A stretch of DNA of 64,000 nt, from NCBI RefSeq assembly GCF_000400365.1, contig NZ_BAOG01000023.1, positions 1 to 64,000 on the forward strand, in the 5' to 3' direction. Both the position numbers and the translations under genes were made by a program. This DNA comes from Vibrio jasicida CAIM 1864 = LMG 25398 (lineage in GTDB: Bacteria; Pseudomonadota; Gammaproteobacteria; Enterobacterales; Vibrionaceae). Below are positions 33,762 through 42,432 of this stretch, piece after piece. The notes under the pieces are model-generated. The model did no database searches and had not been told where the DNA came from. It saw nothing but the letters and a program-made list of their open reading frames with translations. Numbering within the stretch: position 1 is the stretch's first letter; the number at the start of each line of letters is the position of its first letter.

Positions 33762-34922
33762 TTGATGTTAGCAAAACCAGTATTACGTTGGCTTTTACCC
33801 TTCGTCGTAGTTGGTGGTTCTTATGCGGGTTATGCCGCGATTGCCGCTACTGCGCCCGAAAAAGAGTCAATCAAAGACACCATTACTGAACCCACAGTAC
33901 AAACCTCTTCACTTTTTCCTACCGATCATAAAGTTGTTATCACCAGTCACGGTGAAATGCGTCCATTCGAAAAAACGCACCTAGCAGCGCAAGTTAGCGG
34001 CGAAGTGATCAGTTGGCACCCAAATTTTGTGACGGGTGGAATCGTAAAGCGTGGTGAAGTGTTATTCACGATTGAAAGTGATAACTACGAAGCGGCCGTT
34101 CTACAAGCAGAAGCGGGCTTGGCAAGTGCACGTGCTGCGTTGATCGAGGAACAAGCCAAAGCGGAAGTCGCAAAACGCCAAGCGAAAAAGTTAAGCGACA
34201 AACAAGTCACAGACCTTTACCTACGTAAGCCCCATGTCTTGAGTGCTCAGGCGCAAGTTAAGTCTGCACAAGCAGCGTTGAAGCGAGCTAACCGTGACCT
34301 AGAAAACTGTAAAGTGATTGCGCCATACGATGCACTTGTTGTTGAGCGTGATATCGGTGTGGGACAGTTTGTCTCTTCCGGCTCCCGCGTTGCCACTTTG
34401 AATAATATCGAAGTGGCAGAGATCCACGTTCCTATCGCTGGTTTTGACAGCGCATTCCTTCCTGAATCTTTGAAAGAGCTACGTGCGACTGTAACGCAAC
34501 AAGGCATTCTATCGACGACTCGTGAAGGCAAAGTCGTTCGCGATCTCGGCATGATCGACAGCGCGACGCGCATGATCAATATGGTGATTCAAGTTCGTGA
34601 CCCATATGGTCTAGACAACAATCAGCCACCGATTAAGTTTGGTTCATACGTTGAAGTGAGCTTTACTGGCAAAGAACTCAAGCACATTTATCGTCTCCCT
34701 CAGGAACTAGTTAAGAACCGCACCGTTTGGGTCGTGAATGGCGAAAATGAACTGCAACCTAGAACGGTTAACGTACTTCGTGCAGAGGGCGAGTTCCTAC
34801 TTGTTGGGGAAGGTCTTGAGCAATCAGATAAGCTGGTTCTGACGTTACCTGAGTACCCGCAAAAAGGCATGGCTGTCCAAGTCGCAAAAAAGAATGACGA
34901 CTCCGAAACCGTCGTACAGTAA
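33762..34922 (+). CDS. RND efflux periplasmic adaptor (HlyD/MFP)
   Basis: A 386-residue adaptor with an N-terminal anchor (about 7-25), then barrel-sandwich halves ('KTHLAAQVSGEVISWHPNFVTGGIVKRGEVLFTIE' and 'NCKVIAPYDALVVERDIGVGQFVSSGSRVATL'). A coiled coil of about 60 residues (115-175, EEQAKAEVAKRQAKKLSDKQ) separates them, and the beta-barrel and membrane-proximal domains follow. It bridges the RND pump encoded 13 bases downstream to an outer-membrane TolC. No outer-membrane factor is encoded in this operon, so a shared TolC is likely. A sigma-54-type promoter lies upstream. Confidence 0.9.
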   Translation: MMLAKPVLRWLLPFVVVGGSYAGYAAIAATAPEKESIKDTITEPTVQTSSLFPTDHKVVITSHGEMRPFEKTHLAAQVSGEVISWHPNFVTGGIVKRGEVLFTIESDNYEAAVLQAEAGLASARAALIEEQAKAEVAKRQAKKLSDKQVTDLYLRKPHVLSAQAQVKSAQAALKRANRDLENCKVIAPYDALVVERDIGVGQFVSSGSRVATLNNIEVAEIHVPIAGFDSAFLPESLKELRATVTQQGILSTTREGKVVRDLGMIDSATRMINMVIQVRDPYGLDNNQPPIKFGSYVEVSFTGKELKHIYRLPQELVKNRTVWVVNGENELQPRTVNVLRAEGEFLLVGEGLEQSDKLVLTLPEYPQKGMAVQVAKKNDDSETVVQ

Positions 34923-34935
34923 GTAGGAGTCAATC

Positions 34936-37900
34936 ATGGAAGAGAATCAACAAAAGGGCATCATTGCCTATTTTGCGAATAACTCTGTCGCCGCGAACCT
35001 AATGATGGTGTTCATCATCGTGATGGGTATCGTGAGCTTCATGTTCATTCAACGACAAATGTTCCCGAACGTTGAAGTTAACTATATCAACATTCGAGCG
35101 GCTTATCCTGGCGCCTCTCCGCAGGAGATTGAAGAGAGTATCTTGGTTAAAGTCGAAGAATCGATCAAAGACGTCACTGGCATCAAAAAGACCGTGGCAC
35201 GAGCTTCTCGAGGCAGTGCTTATGTATCGATAGAAGTGGATGTGAATGCCGACATCAAACGCGTGTTGGATGATGTAAAGCAACGGGTAGACACCTTATC
35301 CAATTTGCCGGCAGGCATGGAACCCATCAACGTTTATCAGGTGGAATGGCGACAAGAGGTGATAGAAATGGGCTTGGTGGGCGATAGACCACTGGAAGAG
35401 CTCAAACCTATTGCGAAACAAGTCGAAGACGAATTACTCCAACTGAAAAATGTCATGCTGGTGGATCTCAATGCACCAGAAGAAGAGATTGCTATAGAAG
35501 TCGATCCGCTGATTCTTCGTAAATATGACTTGACGCTAAGTGATGTGAGCAACGCGATTCGTCGTTATTCAGCGAACTTTTCTGCAGGTGAAGTAAAAAC
35601 CAACGCAGGTATGATCGCAGTACGTATTGAGAACCAATACTACCGTGGTGATGAGTTCCGCAATATCCCTGTTAAGCTTGGCGCAAACGGTGCAAAAGTT
35701 CTGTTACAAGACATCGCAACGATTAAAGACGGCTTCACCGAAGAAGATCGTTACTTCGAATACTCGGGTCAAAACGCGATCTACATGGCGGTTCAAGCCA
35801 CGCGTGATCAAAACATCATCCCAGTGGCTGAATCCGTTCGTAACTACATCGAAGCAAAGAACAAAACCTTACCTGATGACATTCAACTGAAAGTTCTCGT
35901 CGATATGACTTACTACCTAAATGGTCGTCTCGACATGATGCTGAAAAACCTTCTTCAAGGTGCCGCGTTGGTGGCCATCATGCTCTCAGTATTCCTTCGT
36001 TTCCGCTTAGCAATGTGGGTAATGTTGGGGCTACCAGTGTGTTTCTTAGGCGCAGTAATGATGATGCCAATGCTGGGTATCACCGTGAATATTGTGTCTT
36101 TGTTCGCCTTTATCATGGTGCTCGGTATCGTGGTGGATGACGCCATCGTAACCGGGGAAAGTGCCTACAGTGAGATCGAAGAAAAGGGTGGTGGTGTTGA
36201 GAATGTTGTGACGGGTGTTAAACGTGTCGCGACTCCGGCTACCTTTGGTGTGTTAACCACGATAGCGGTGTTTGCTCCATTCCTACTCTCAAGTGGGATT
36301 GATAGTGCCTTTTTCTATGGCATTGCGGGTGTGGTGATCCTGTGTCTTATCTTTAGCTTGATAGAATCTAAGCTGATCTTGCCGGCTCACTTAGCCCACA
36401 CCAACTTTACGCCAATCAAAGCGGGCGGTTGGCGTGATAATTTCAACAAGCGCTTCTTCGGCTTTGTTAATGGCCCTTACCGCAGCTTTGTTAAAGCTTG
36501 TACCCATTGGCGTTGGACCGTGTTTGCTTTCTTCTGTGGTCTGTTGTTGATTAGTGCTGCTTTAGTTAGCTCGAACTATGTGCGTGTGATTCCAAACCCG
36601 AAAGTACCAACGGATTATCCGGCGATTACGATTGAGATGAATGACACGGTATCGAGCGAGCAAACCATCAATGCGTTAAAAACCATTGAAGGCGTGATGC
36701 AGAAAATCGAAAACCAGATCATTGATGAGCATGGTCAGGGGATGATTCGTGATGTGCTTTCTTACAACCGCAGCCGTACTGAAGGTCGTATTCTTGTGCC
36801 GCTTGTGGATGAAGAACTGCGTCCATTCAATACCTTTGAACTTGCACGTCGCTGGCGTGAGGCAATGCCAGTTATTCCGGGCATGAAGAGCTTTAAGATC
36901 CGTGAGCAAAGTGCAGGTGGTGGTGACCGCGACGAGTTTGGTTACCTTCTGTTTGGTTCGGACATTAACGAGCTAAACGAAGCGGGTCGCTACTTGATTG
37001 GTCGCCTCCAGCAAGAAGAAGGTCTGTACGATATTTCTTCGTCTATCGATTCCGGTAGTAAAGAGGTACTGCTATCACTAGCTCCTGTTGCTTATGATTT
37101 GGGCTTGGATCTCACCATGATCGCAGAGCAAGTAGGTGGCAGTTTCTACGGTGGTGAAGCGCAGCGCATTATTCGTGATGGCGAAGAAATTAAGGTCATG
37201 GTGCGTTACCCGCAACTGACGCGTGAAGCCTTCTCATCACTACGTTACGCTGTGATTACCACACCAGCAGGCAAAAAGGTCATGCTTGGTGATGTGGTGA
37301 AAATCAACGAGCAACCGGGTGTGAGTACCATTCGACGTGAAGGCGGTTATCAAACCGTTTATGTCTATGGCTCTATAGATGAAGAGTTGGTTGAACCTCA
37401 AGAAGTCGTGAAAGTCATCGATGACAACATCTTACCGGACATGAAGGAAGCCTTCCCAAGTGTGAAAACGGAATTGGGTGGTGACATCGAAGAGCAAGCC
37501 GCGCAGCGCAACGAGCAAATCATGTTCTTCATTGCAGGCATGATCATCGTATACATCTTGCTAGCTGTGCCACTTAAGAGTTACACCCAACCGCTTATCG
37601 TCATGTCGGTGATTCCGTTTAGCTTAACGGGGGCGATTTGGGGACACTTCTGGCTGGATATGGACATCAGCATGATGTCGACGTTTGGATTAATTGCGGC
37701 AGCGGGTGTGGTTATCAACGATTCCTTGGTGATGACAGATTACGTTAACCAAGTGCGAGAAAAAGGCATGAGCATTAAGCAAGCGGTTGTTGAGGCTGGC
37801 TGTGCTCGTTTTCGAGCGATCACGCTGACGTCTATTACCACCTTCGCTGGTGTACTTCCTATCATGTTTGAAACCAGCTTGCAGGCGCGTTTTGTTATCC

Positions 37901-38094
37901 CTATGGCGGTCGCGCTTGGTTTTGCCGTTCTGTTTGCAACTGTCCTTACCTTGATTCTGGTGCCTTGTCTGTACCTGATGCTCGAGGATATTAAAAATAT
38001 CTTCCGCATTGTTAAACGATTCTTTGGTCGTTTGATAGGTAAGTTCAAATCACAGTCATCAAACACTGTCGGTAACGAAGGCACTCAAAGCTAG
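34936..38094 (+). CDS. RND-family efflux permease
   Basis: A 1052-residue inner-membrane proton antiporter. Twelve membrane helices and two large periplasmic loops are evident. TM4 carries 'LGIVVDDAIVTGES', the Asp-Asp proton relay. The signature 'YPGASPQEIEESILVKVEESIKDVTGIK' follows TM1. This subgroup resembles pumps whose substrates are poorly defined, not the AcrB multidrug archetype. AGGAG precedes ATG 34936. It is co-transcribed with the adaptor gene 13 bases upstream and ends at a strong terminator. Confidence 0.92.
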   Translation: MEENQQKGIIAYFANNSVAANLMMVFIIVMGIVSFMFIQRQMFPNVEVNYINIRAAYPGASPQEIEESILVKVEESIKDVTGIKKTVARASRGSAYVSIEVDVNADIKRVLDDVKQRVDTLSNLPAGMEPINVYQVEWRQEVIEMGLVGDRPLEELKPIAKQVEDELLQLKNVMLVDLNAPEEEIAIEVDPLILRKYDLTLSDVSNAIRRYSANFSAGEVKTNAGMIAVRIENQYYRGDEFRNIPVKLGANGAKVLLQDIATIKDGFTEEDRYFEYSGQNAIYMAVQATRDQNIIPVAESVRNYIEAKNKTLPDDIQLKVLVDMTYYLNGRLDMMLKNLLQGAALVAIMLSVFLRFRLAMWVMLGLPVCFLGAVMMMPMLGITVNIVSLFAFIMVLGIVVDDAIVTGESAYSEIEEKGGGVENVVTGVKRVATPATFGVLTTIAVFAPFLLSSGIDSAFFYGIAGVVILCLIFSLIESKLILPAHLAHTNFTPIKAGGWRDNFNKRFFGFVNGPYRSFVKACTHWRWTVFAFFCGLLLISAALVSSNYVRVIPNPKVPTDYPAITIEMNDTVSSEQTINALKTIEGVMQKIENQIIDEHGQGMIRDVLSYNRSRTEGRILVPLVDEELRPFNTFELARRWREAMPVIPGMKSFKIREQSAGGGDRDEFGYLLFGSDINELNEAGRYLIGRLQQEEGLYDISSSIDSGSKEVLLSLAPVAYDLGLDLTMIAEQVGGSFYGGEAQRIIRDGEEIKVMVRYPQLTREAFSSLRYAVITTPAGKKVMLGDVVKINEQPGVSTIRREGGYQTVYVYGSIDEELVEPQEVVKVIDDNILPDMKEAFPSVKTELGGDIEEQAAQRNEQIMFFIAGMIIVYILLAVPLKSYTQPLIVMSVIPFSLTGAIWGHFWLDMDISMMSTFGLIAAAGVVINDSLVMTDYVNQVREKGMSIKQAVVEAGCARFRAITLTSITTFAGVLPIMFETSLQARFVIPMAVALGFAVLFATVLTLILVPCLYLMLEDIKNIFRIVKRFFGRLIGKFKSQSSNTVGNEGTQS

Positions 38095-38116
38095 TTTCAC
38101 CTAAAGCGAAAATCTA

Positions 38117-38141
38117 AAGCAGCCTTCGGGCTGCTTTTTTT
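38117..38141 (+). terminator. Terminator after the first RND operon
   Basis: AAGCAGCC and GGCTGCTT form an 8-base stem with a TTCG loop, followed by seven T residues. Textbook strong terminator. Confidence 0.92.
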
Positions 38142-38285
38142 GTGCCTTAGGCTAACTGAAATGGACTATCTATACTATAAGTTGGGTGAATGGTTAAATA
38201 TTCATAAATATCGTTGGTTAATTTAACACTGTGTGTGTGAAATTCGCCATTGAGCAGATGGTAGAAAAATAAACTTTTGTTTAAG

Positions 38286-38326
38286 TTGTTGATATTAAAG
38301 GTTTAAAAAGTTGGCATTCTATGTGC
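38286..38326 (+). promoter_or_regulatory. Candidate sigma-54 promoter for the small exported protein
   Basis: TGGCATTCTATGTGC (38312-38326) has the invariant GG and GC at correct -24/-12 spacing. TTGTTGATATTAAAGG (38286-38301) precedes it, with its start again 26 bases before the TGG, as at 33444-33470. Predicted transcription start is near 38338, giving a leader of about 38 bases. Confidence 0.55.
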
Positions 38327-38375
38327 AATGTATAGAGCGCAACCCAATGAACTGCTAATCCCTAAGGAGCTTATT

Positions 38376-38642
38376 ATGCAAAGCGTATTTCTATCTACTC
38401 TAGGTCTTATTGCTGTAATGTCATCACCAATCGCTGCTGCTAACACTCTAGACAAAGAAGAGTGGAGTGCGGATTTACGTCAAGAATTTACAACAATGAA
38501 GCATGAGGCGGTTGCGGACATCCAACAAATGAACATGGACGCTATTGATGAACGCGATGAACGCATTGTTAAACACATCAAAGAACAACAAGCTCAACTG
38601 GTAAAGATCAAATGCCAGAAGACAGAGGCAACCAAGTCATAA
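38376..38642 (+). CDS. Small exported protein, sigma-54-type promoter
   Basis: An 88-residue protein with a signal peptide (MQSVFLSTLGLIAVMSSPIAAA). The mature part of about 66 residues is almost entirely charged helix (EEWSADLRQEFTTMKHEAVADIQQMNMDAIDERDERIVKHIKEQQAQL) with one Cys near the end (KIKCQKTE). No family recognised. I start at ATG 38376, with AAGGAG upstream; an ATG at 38328 would overlap the promoter. It shares its promoter type with the RND operon just upstream, so both may respond to the same signal. A helical periplasmic stress protein or chaperone is a guess only. Confidence 0.7.
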   Translation: MQSVFLSTLGLIAVMSSPIAAANTLDKEEWSADLRQEFTTMKHEAVADIQQMNMDAIDERDERIVKHIKEQQAQLVKIKCQKTEATKS

Positions 38643-38754
38643 CCTCTGACGACAAAGATTCCGTGTTAGTCACAAGGACGAGTGATTAACCAGAGTGCAT
38701 CCGATACAAGCACGACGTTAGTGAGCAGTCAGCGTCAACCTTGTTGCTCTATTT

Positions 38755-38782
38755 GCCAACCTATTAATGGGTTGGCTTTTTT
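38755..38782 (+). terminator. Terminator after the small exported protein
   Basis: GCCAACC and GGTTGGC form a 7-base stem around an 8-base loop, followed by six T residues. Confidence 0.88.
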
Positions 38783-39270
38783 ATGCCTGTTGGTTGAGGA
38801 GGGGGCGCTAAAACTGGGAATCGAGTAGGAGAAATACGGCAGATAGAAAAAAGCCCGCGAAGAATACCTTCACGGGCGAAAAAAGGGCACCAAATTGGGT
38901 GTCTATTCATTTTGGAGATGGTCGAACGTCCATATCATACTGACAATAGGCTTGGTGAGAGGCTTACCACCAGTGCGACCAACGAGGCTAAAGTTAACAT
39001 TGTTGTAATCATTGTTAAAATGTTAATTCTTCAATCAATGATTTCATTATCGTTAGTTCAAATTGTGAATGTGTTGTCTGTGTGTGTTTATACTGTGCTA
39101 AATGTCGTTTTTGATAATAAAACTTATCATAAATCCTACGGTGATCATTGGGGTTGGTTATATAAAACTCGACATACCGCATTCTCAATTGTTCATATTT
39201 GCACTTAATGCCACATAATAACCCTGTATTTGTTAAGTGTTTGTTTTGTTTTTAACGCTTTTCACTGAAA
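38783..39270. other. AT-rich gap between RND regions
   Basis: 488 bases with no convincing protein gene. Apart from the candidate small RNA, it is AT-rich without clear promoters or repeats. A 98-codon plus-strand frame here lacks family features and sits antisense to the terminator. Confidence 0.5.
38849..39000 (-). ncRNA. Candidate minus-strand small RNA with own terminator
   Basis: The minus strand has a strong terminator at 38849-38877 (GCCCGTGAAG and CTTCGCGGGC, one mismatch, then TTTTTTC). The RND operon to the right already stops at 39271-39297. The terminator therefore needs another leftward transcript starting within about 39270-38880, where no convincing gene exists. Just upstream of the terminator is a 6-base-pair hairpin around AAATTG (38887-38904). 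On the same strand a 21-codon hydrophobic ORF (38939-39004, MLTLASLVALVVSLSPSLLSV) has no clear ribosome-binding site. Promoter and 5' end are not identified. Confidence 0.35.
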
Positions 39271-39297
39271 ATAAAAAGAGCGACCTAAGCCGCTCTT
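39271..39297 (-). terminator. Terminator after the second RND operon
   Basis: On the minus strand AAGAGCG and CGCTCTT form a 7-base stem with an 8-base loop, followed by TTTAT. It lies 34 bases beyond the RND stop. Confidence 0.82.
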
Positions 39298-39330
39298 GTT
39301 CATTTTGATAAGTTTACTTATCAGTCCGTT

Positions 39331-42300
39331 TTAGATTTCTTCGTGTTTATGGACTAGGCCGAAGTCAGCTAAAATGGCATACGCGGCAGGGATCATAAAC
39401 AACACCAGCAGAGTGGATGCAAAAATACCAAACACGATGGAGATCACCAGCGGTTGGATAACCTGTGCTTGCAGGCTGGTTTCAGTCAGTAACGGAAGCA
39501 AACCTGCTGCAGTGGTCATTGATGTCAGGAATACTGCTCTAAAGCGCTCTCGACTGGCTTTGACTACCGAGTCGTGCACATTATCCCCTTCATCGACATG
39601 ATGGCGTATGTACTGAACTAACAGAATCGAGTCATTCACCACAATCCCCGCTAGTGAGACGAAGCCCATCATACTTGGCATACTTAATGAGTGACCAAGT
39701 AGGATGTGTCCCCATACCACGCCAATAAAGGCGAGGGGAATCGCAAGCATGACGACGAATGGTTCCAAATAACTGCGGAATTGGTAACTCAGAATCGCAA
39801 ACACGCCAAACAAACCAAGCAAGAAGCCTTTACCCATTGATGCCCCAGTTTCCGCGGTATCTTTGGCTTCGCCTTCAAAATCAAAGCGAAGACCAGGATA
39901 CTTTTGCATCAACTTTGGCGCTTCATCCTGTTGGAACTGACGAATAATGGCGGTTGAGTTGGCTTTCGTATTGTCGATATCGCCGAATACGCTCACAGTG
40001 CGCAAGCCATCGATGCGCTGGATTCTTACGTAATTACGTTGGAAATCCAAAGTCGCAATGGTCGCGAGTGGAATTTGACTGCCATCGGACAAGATAATTG
40101 GGAAGTTTGCCAATTGCTGTAAGTCACCAGCTTGCGCTTTATCAAGGCGAACTTCGATGGAAATGTTTTCAACCCCAACTTGGATTTCGTCTGCGGTTTG
40201 GCCAAAGAAAGCCGCGCGCAATTGATTGGCGATGAGTTGGCCGTTAATCCCATAAGCTTCTGCACCCGGACGCAGTTTAACCAAGACTTCTTCTTTACCC
40301 ATGCGCATGTCATCCAACACGCCATGAACACCGTCAAACTCATTCAAGTATTGCTGAATGTCGATAGAGGCCGCTTTGAGCGCATCCAGATCATCATGCT
40401 TCGCTCGAATTTCAATCGCTCGTCCACCCGGCCCCATGGTCGGTTGTTTAAATACCAGTGAGATAGGATCGGCAAGTTCACCAATGTCTTCACGCCATGC
40501 GTCGATAAATTCATCGATGAGTGTGTTACGACTCTCGGCGCCCAGCAAATCCAGACGTACCGTGGCAATGTGAGGGCCAGATTCATTCGCGTCGGCGTTA
40601 GCATTGAATTGACTGGTGATGTGCAGAACCAATGGATTGCCGTCTTCCACTTTTTCTGTCCATTCTTTATCTAGCTTTTGAGCGGAAGCGACGATCTTAT
40701 CGACGACAGCTTCCGTTTGAGACAGAGAAGAACCCGGAGGAAGAATAATGCGCGCTTCTGCAATGTCGCCATCCAGTTCAGGGAAGGGTTGAAACTTGAG
40801 CAAACCGCCAACTAACGTGGCTGCGGAGATAAGAAGCAAGGCGACCACGCCACCCATAAAGGCATAGCGATACTCGACCACTTTATCCACTGCGTTGACC
40901 AAGGTGGTGTTGCGGAAGTTTTCAAAAGAAGCGAGCAGCTTTTGTTTGAACTTCGGTGTCTTTCGCTCTTGTTTTTGTTTATGCAGTGAATGAGAAAGGT
41001 GGTTAGGTAGGATCAAGAAGGCTTCCACCAAACTTAAACTCAGTACGAGGATCAGAACTTGAGGAACCGCTTTAAGCACCGCACCCATTTCACCTTGCAG
41101 GAATAACAAACTACCGAAAATACACACCGTGGTTAGGAAGGAAGAAATCACCCCCGGCAGTACCTTTTTCACTCCTTTAATCACGGCATCATCGATCTCT
41201 TCTCCTCGGTCGAGGTGAGCGGCAATCGATTCGGCAATAACGATGGCGTCATCCATCATGATTCCGATAGCCATGAGTAGCCCGACTAAAGACATGATGT
41301 TGATGGACAGGCCAAGTTGCGCCATCAAAAATAACCCACCTAAGAAGGCAACGGGCAAACCAGCTGCGACCCAAAAGGAATAGCGAAAACTAAAGAACAA
41401 CCACATGGTGGCGAAGACCAAAATGATACCTTGCCAGCCGTTTTTGACCATCATGGTCAGGCGATCCCAAAGCACGGATGAAAGATCATTGGTCATTTGT
41501 AGCATCACACCGTCAGGCGCGATGGCTTGTTGTTCTTCGACAAATTGAGCAACTCGTTCCTTGATACGCAGCGCGTCGTCTTCTTTGTTTTTGCTGACTT
41601 TTAATAGGGCAGAAGGGTGACCATCGAAGAGGACTTTCTGTTCATCTAATTCAAATCGGTCGGTAATCGTCGCAATGTCTCTTAGACGGATGATTGATCC
41701 ATTTGGACCAGAGCCAACGACGATAGTCTCAAGCTCTTCTGGCGTCACGCGTCGTTCGTCAAAGCGGATCAGAAAGTTCTTATCTGGCGTTTCGACATTA
41801 CCACTTGGCAACTTGACGTTCTGACGACCAATCTGCTCAGCAATATCACCAACACTCAAGCCAAGTTGTCGAATAGCTTGAGTATCTAACTCTACTCGGT
41901 ATTGGTGGTCAGAGAAGCCTGCAACTTCAACCAAAGACACATCGTAATCGAGCTTCAATGTGCGCTTAAGTTGTTCTGCATAAGCTTTTAGCTCTGGCCA
42001 TGTGGTGTCTGCGGTGATCGCAACATCCACAACTGGCTCATTCCAATCCAACTCTTGGACTACGGGAGACTCAATTTCTTGTGGGAAGTCATTAATCGAG
42101 TTGATTTGAGTTTGAACGTCGACCAACATGCGGCCGATGTCGGCTTCTTCATTCAGTTTTAAGATAAGACGCGCAGAGCCTTCAATCGCTTCACATTGCG
42201 TTTCTTCAATGTTAGCAAGGCCATCAACAGCATCTTCCATGCGGACACAGATACTCTCTTCGACTTCTTGCGGGGAAGCGCCAGGGTAAACCACACCGGC

Positions 42301-42432
42301 GAGGATGTAGGGCGGATCAAACTCAGGAAAGGTTTCCCGCTTAATCGTGGAAAGCGAAGAAATCCCCAATATCAACAGCGTTAGCATCAACAAGTTGGCT
42401 GCTGTTGGGTGCTTGGCGAAGAATCGGATCAT
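39331..42432 (-). CDS. RND-family efflux permease, second system
   Basis: A 1033-residue RND antiporter with the usual twelve helices. TM4 carries 'LLMAIGIMMDDAIVIAES' with the Asp-Asp pair, and 'YPGASPQEVEESICVRMEDAVDGLANIEETQCEAIEG' follows TM1; Cys residues there could form a periplasmic disulfide. It overlaps the adaptor gene by 4 bases (ATGA), so translation is coupled. The operon order is tetR-adaptor-pump with no outer-membrane factor. Substrate cannot be deduced; small-molecule toxicants or lipid-like compounds are typical. Confidence 0.92.
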   Translation of the reverse strand: MIRFFAKHPTAANLLMLTLLILGISSLSTIKRETFPEFDPPYILAGVVYPGASPQEVEESICVRMEDAVDGLANIEETQCEAIEGSARLILKLNEEADIGRMLVDVQTQINSINDFPQEIESPVVQELDWNEPVVDVAITADTTWPELKAYAEQLKRTLKLDYDVSLVEVAGFSDHQYRVELDTQAIRQLGLSVGDIAEQIGRQNVKLPSGNVETPDKNFLIRFDERRVTPEELETIVVGSGPNGSIIRLRDIATITDRFELDEQKVLFDGHPSALLKVSKNKEDDALRIKERVAQFVEEQQAIAPDGVMLQMTNDLSSVLWDRLTMMVKNGWQGIILVFATMWLFFSFRYSFWVAAGLPVAFLGGLFLMAQLGLSINIMSLVGLLMAIGIMMDDAIVIAESIAAHLDRGEEIDDAVIKGVKKVLPGVISSFLTTVCIFGSLLFLQGEMGAVLKAVPQVLILVLSLSLVEAFLILPNHLSHSLHKQKQERKTPKFKQKLLASFENFRNTTLVNAVDKVVEYRYAFMGGVVALLLISAATLVGGLLKFQPFPELDGDIAEARIILPPGSSLSQTEAVVDKIVASAQKLDKEWTEKVEDGNPLVLHITSQFNANADANESGPHIATVRLDLLGAESRNTLIDEFIDAWREDIGELADPISLVFKQPTMGPGGRAIEIRAKHDDLDALKAASIDIQQYLNEFDGVHGVLDDMRMGKEEVLVKLRPGAEAYGINGQLIANQLRAAFFGQTADEIQVGVENISIEVRLDKAQAGDLQQLANFPIILSDGSQIPLATIATLDFQRNYVRIQRIDGLRTVSVFGDIDNTKANSTAIIRQFQQDEAPKLMQKYPGLRFDFEGEAKDTAETGASMGKGFLLGLFGVFAILSYQFRSYLEPFVVMLAIPLAFIGVVWGHILLGHSLSMPSMMGFVSLAGIVVNDSILLVQYIRHHVDEGDNVHDSVVKASRERFRAVFLTSMTTAAGLLPLLTETSLQAQVIQPLVISIVFGIFASTLLVLFMIPAAYAILADFGLVHKHEEI

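Noticed and set aside
38849..39000. Identity of the candidate small RNA as a quorum-sensing Qrr RNA
   Set aside because: The terminator stem CGGGC is vaguely similar, but the conserved internal Qrr pairing region is not present.
38912..39208. 98-codon plus-strand frame in the gap between RND regions
   Set aside because: Low-complexity AT-rich sequence, no ribosome-binding site or family feature, and no terminator after it on that strand.
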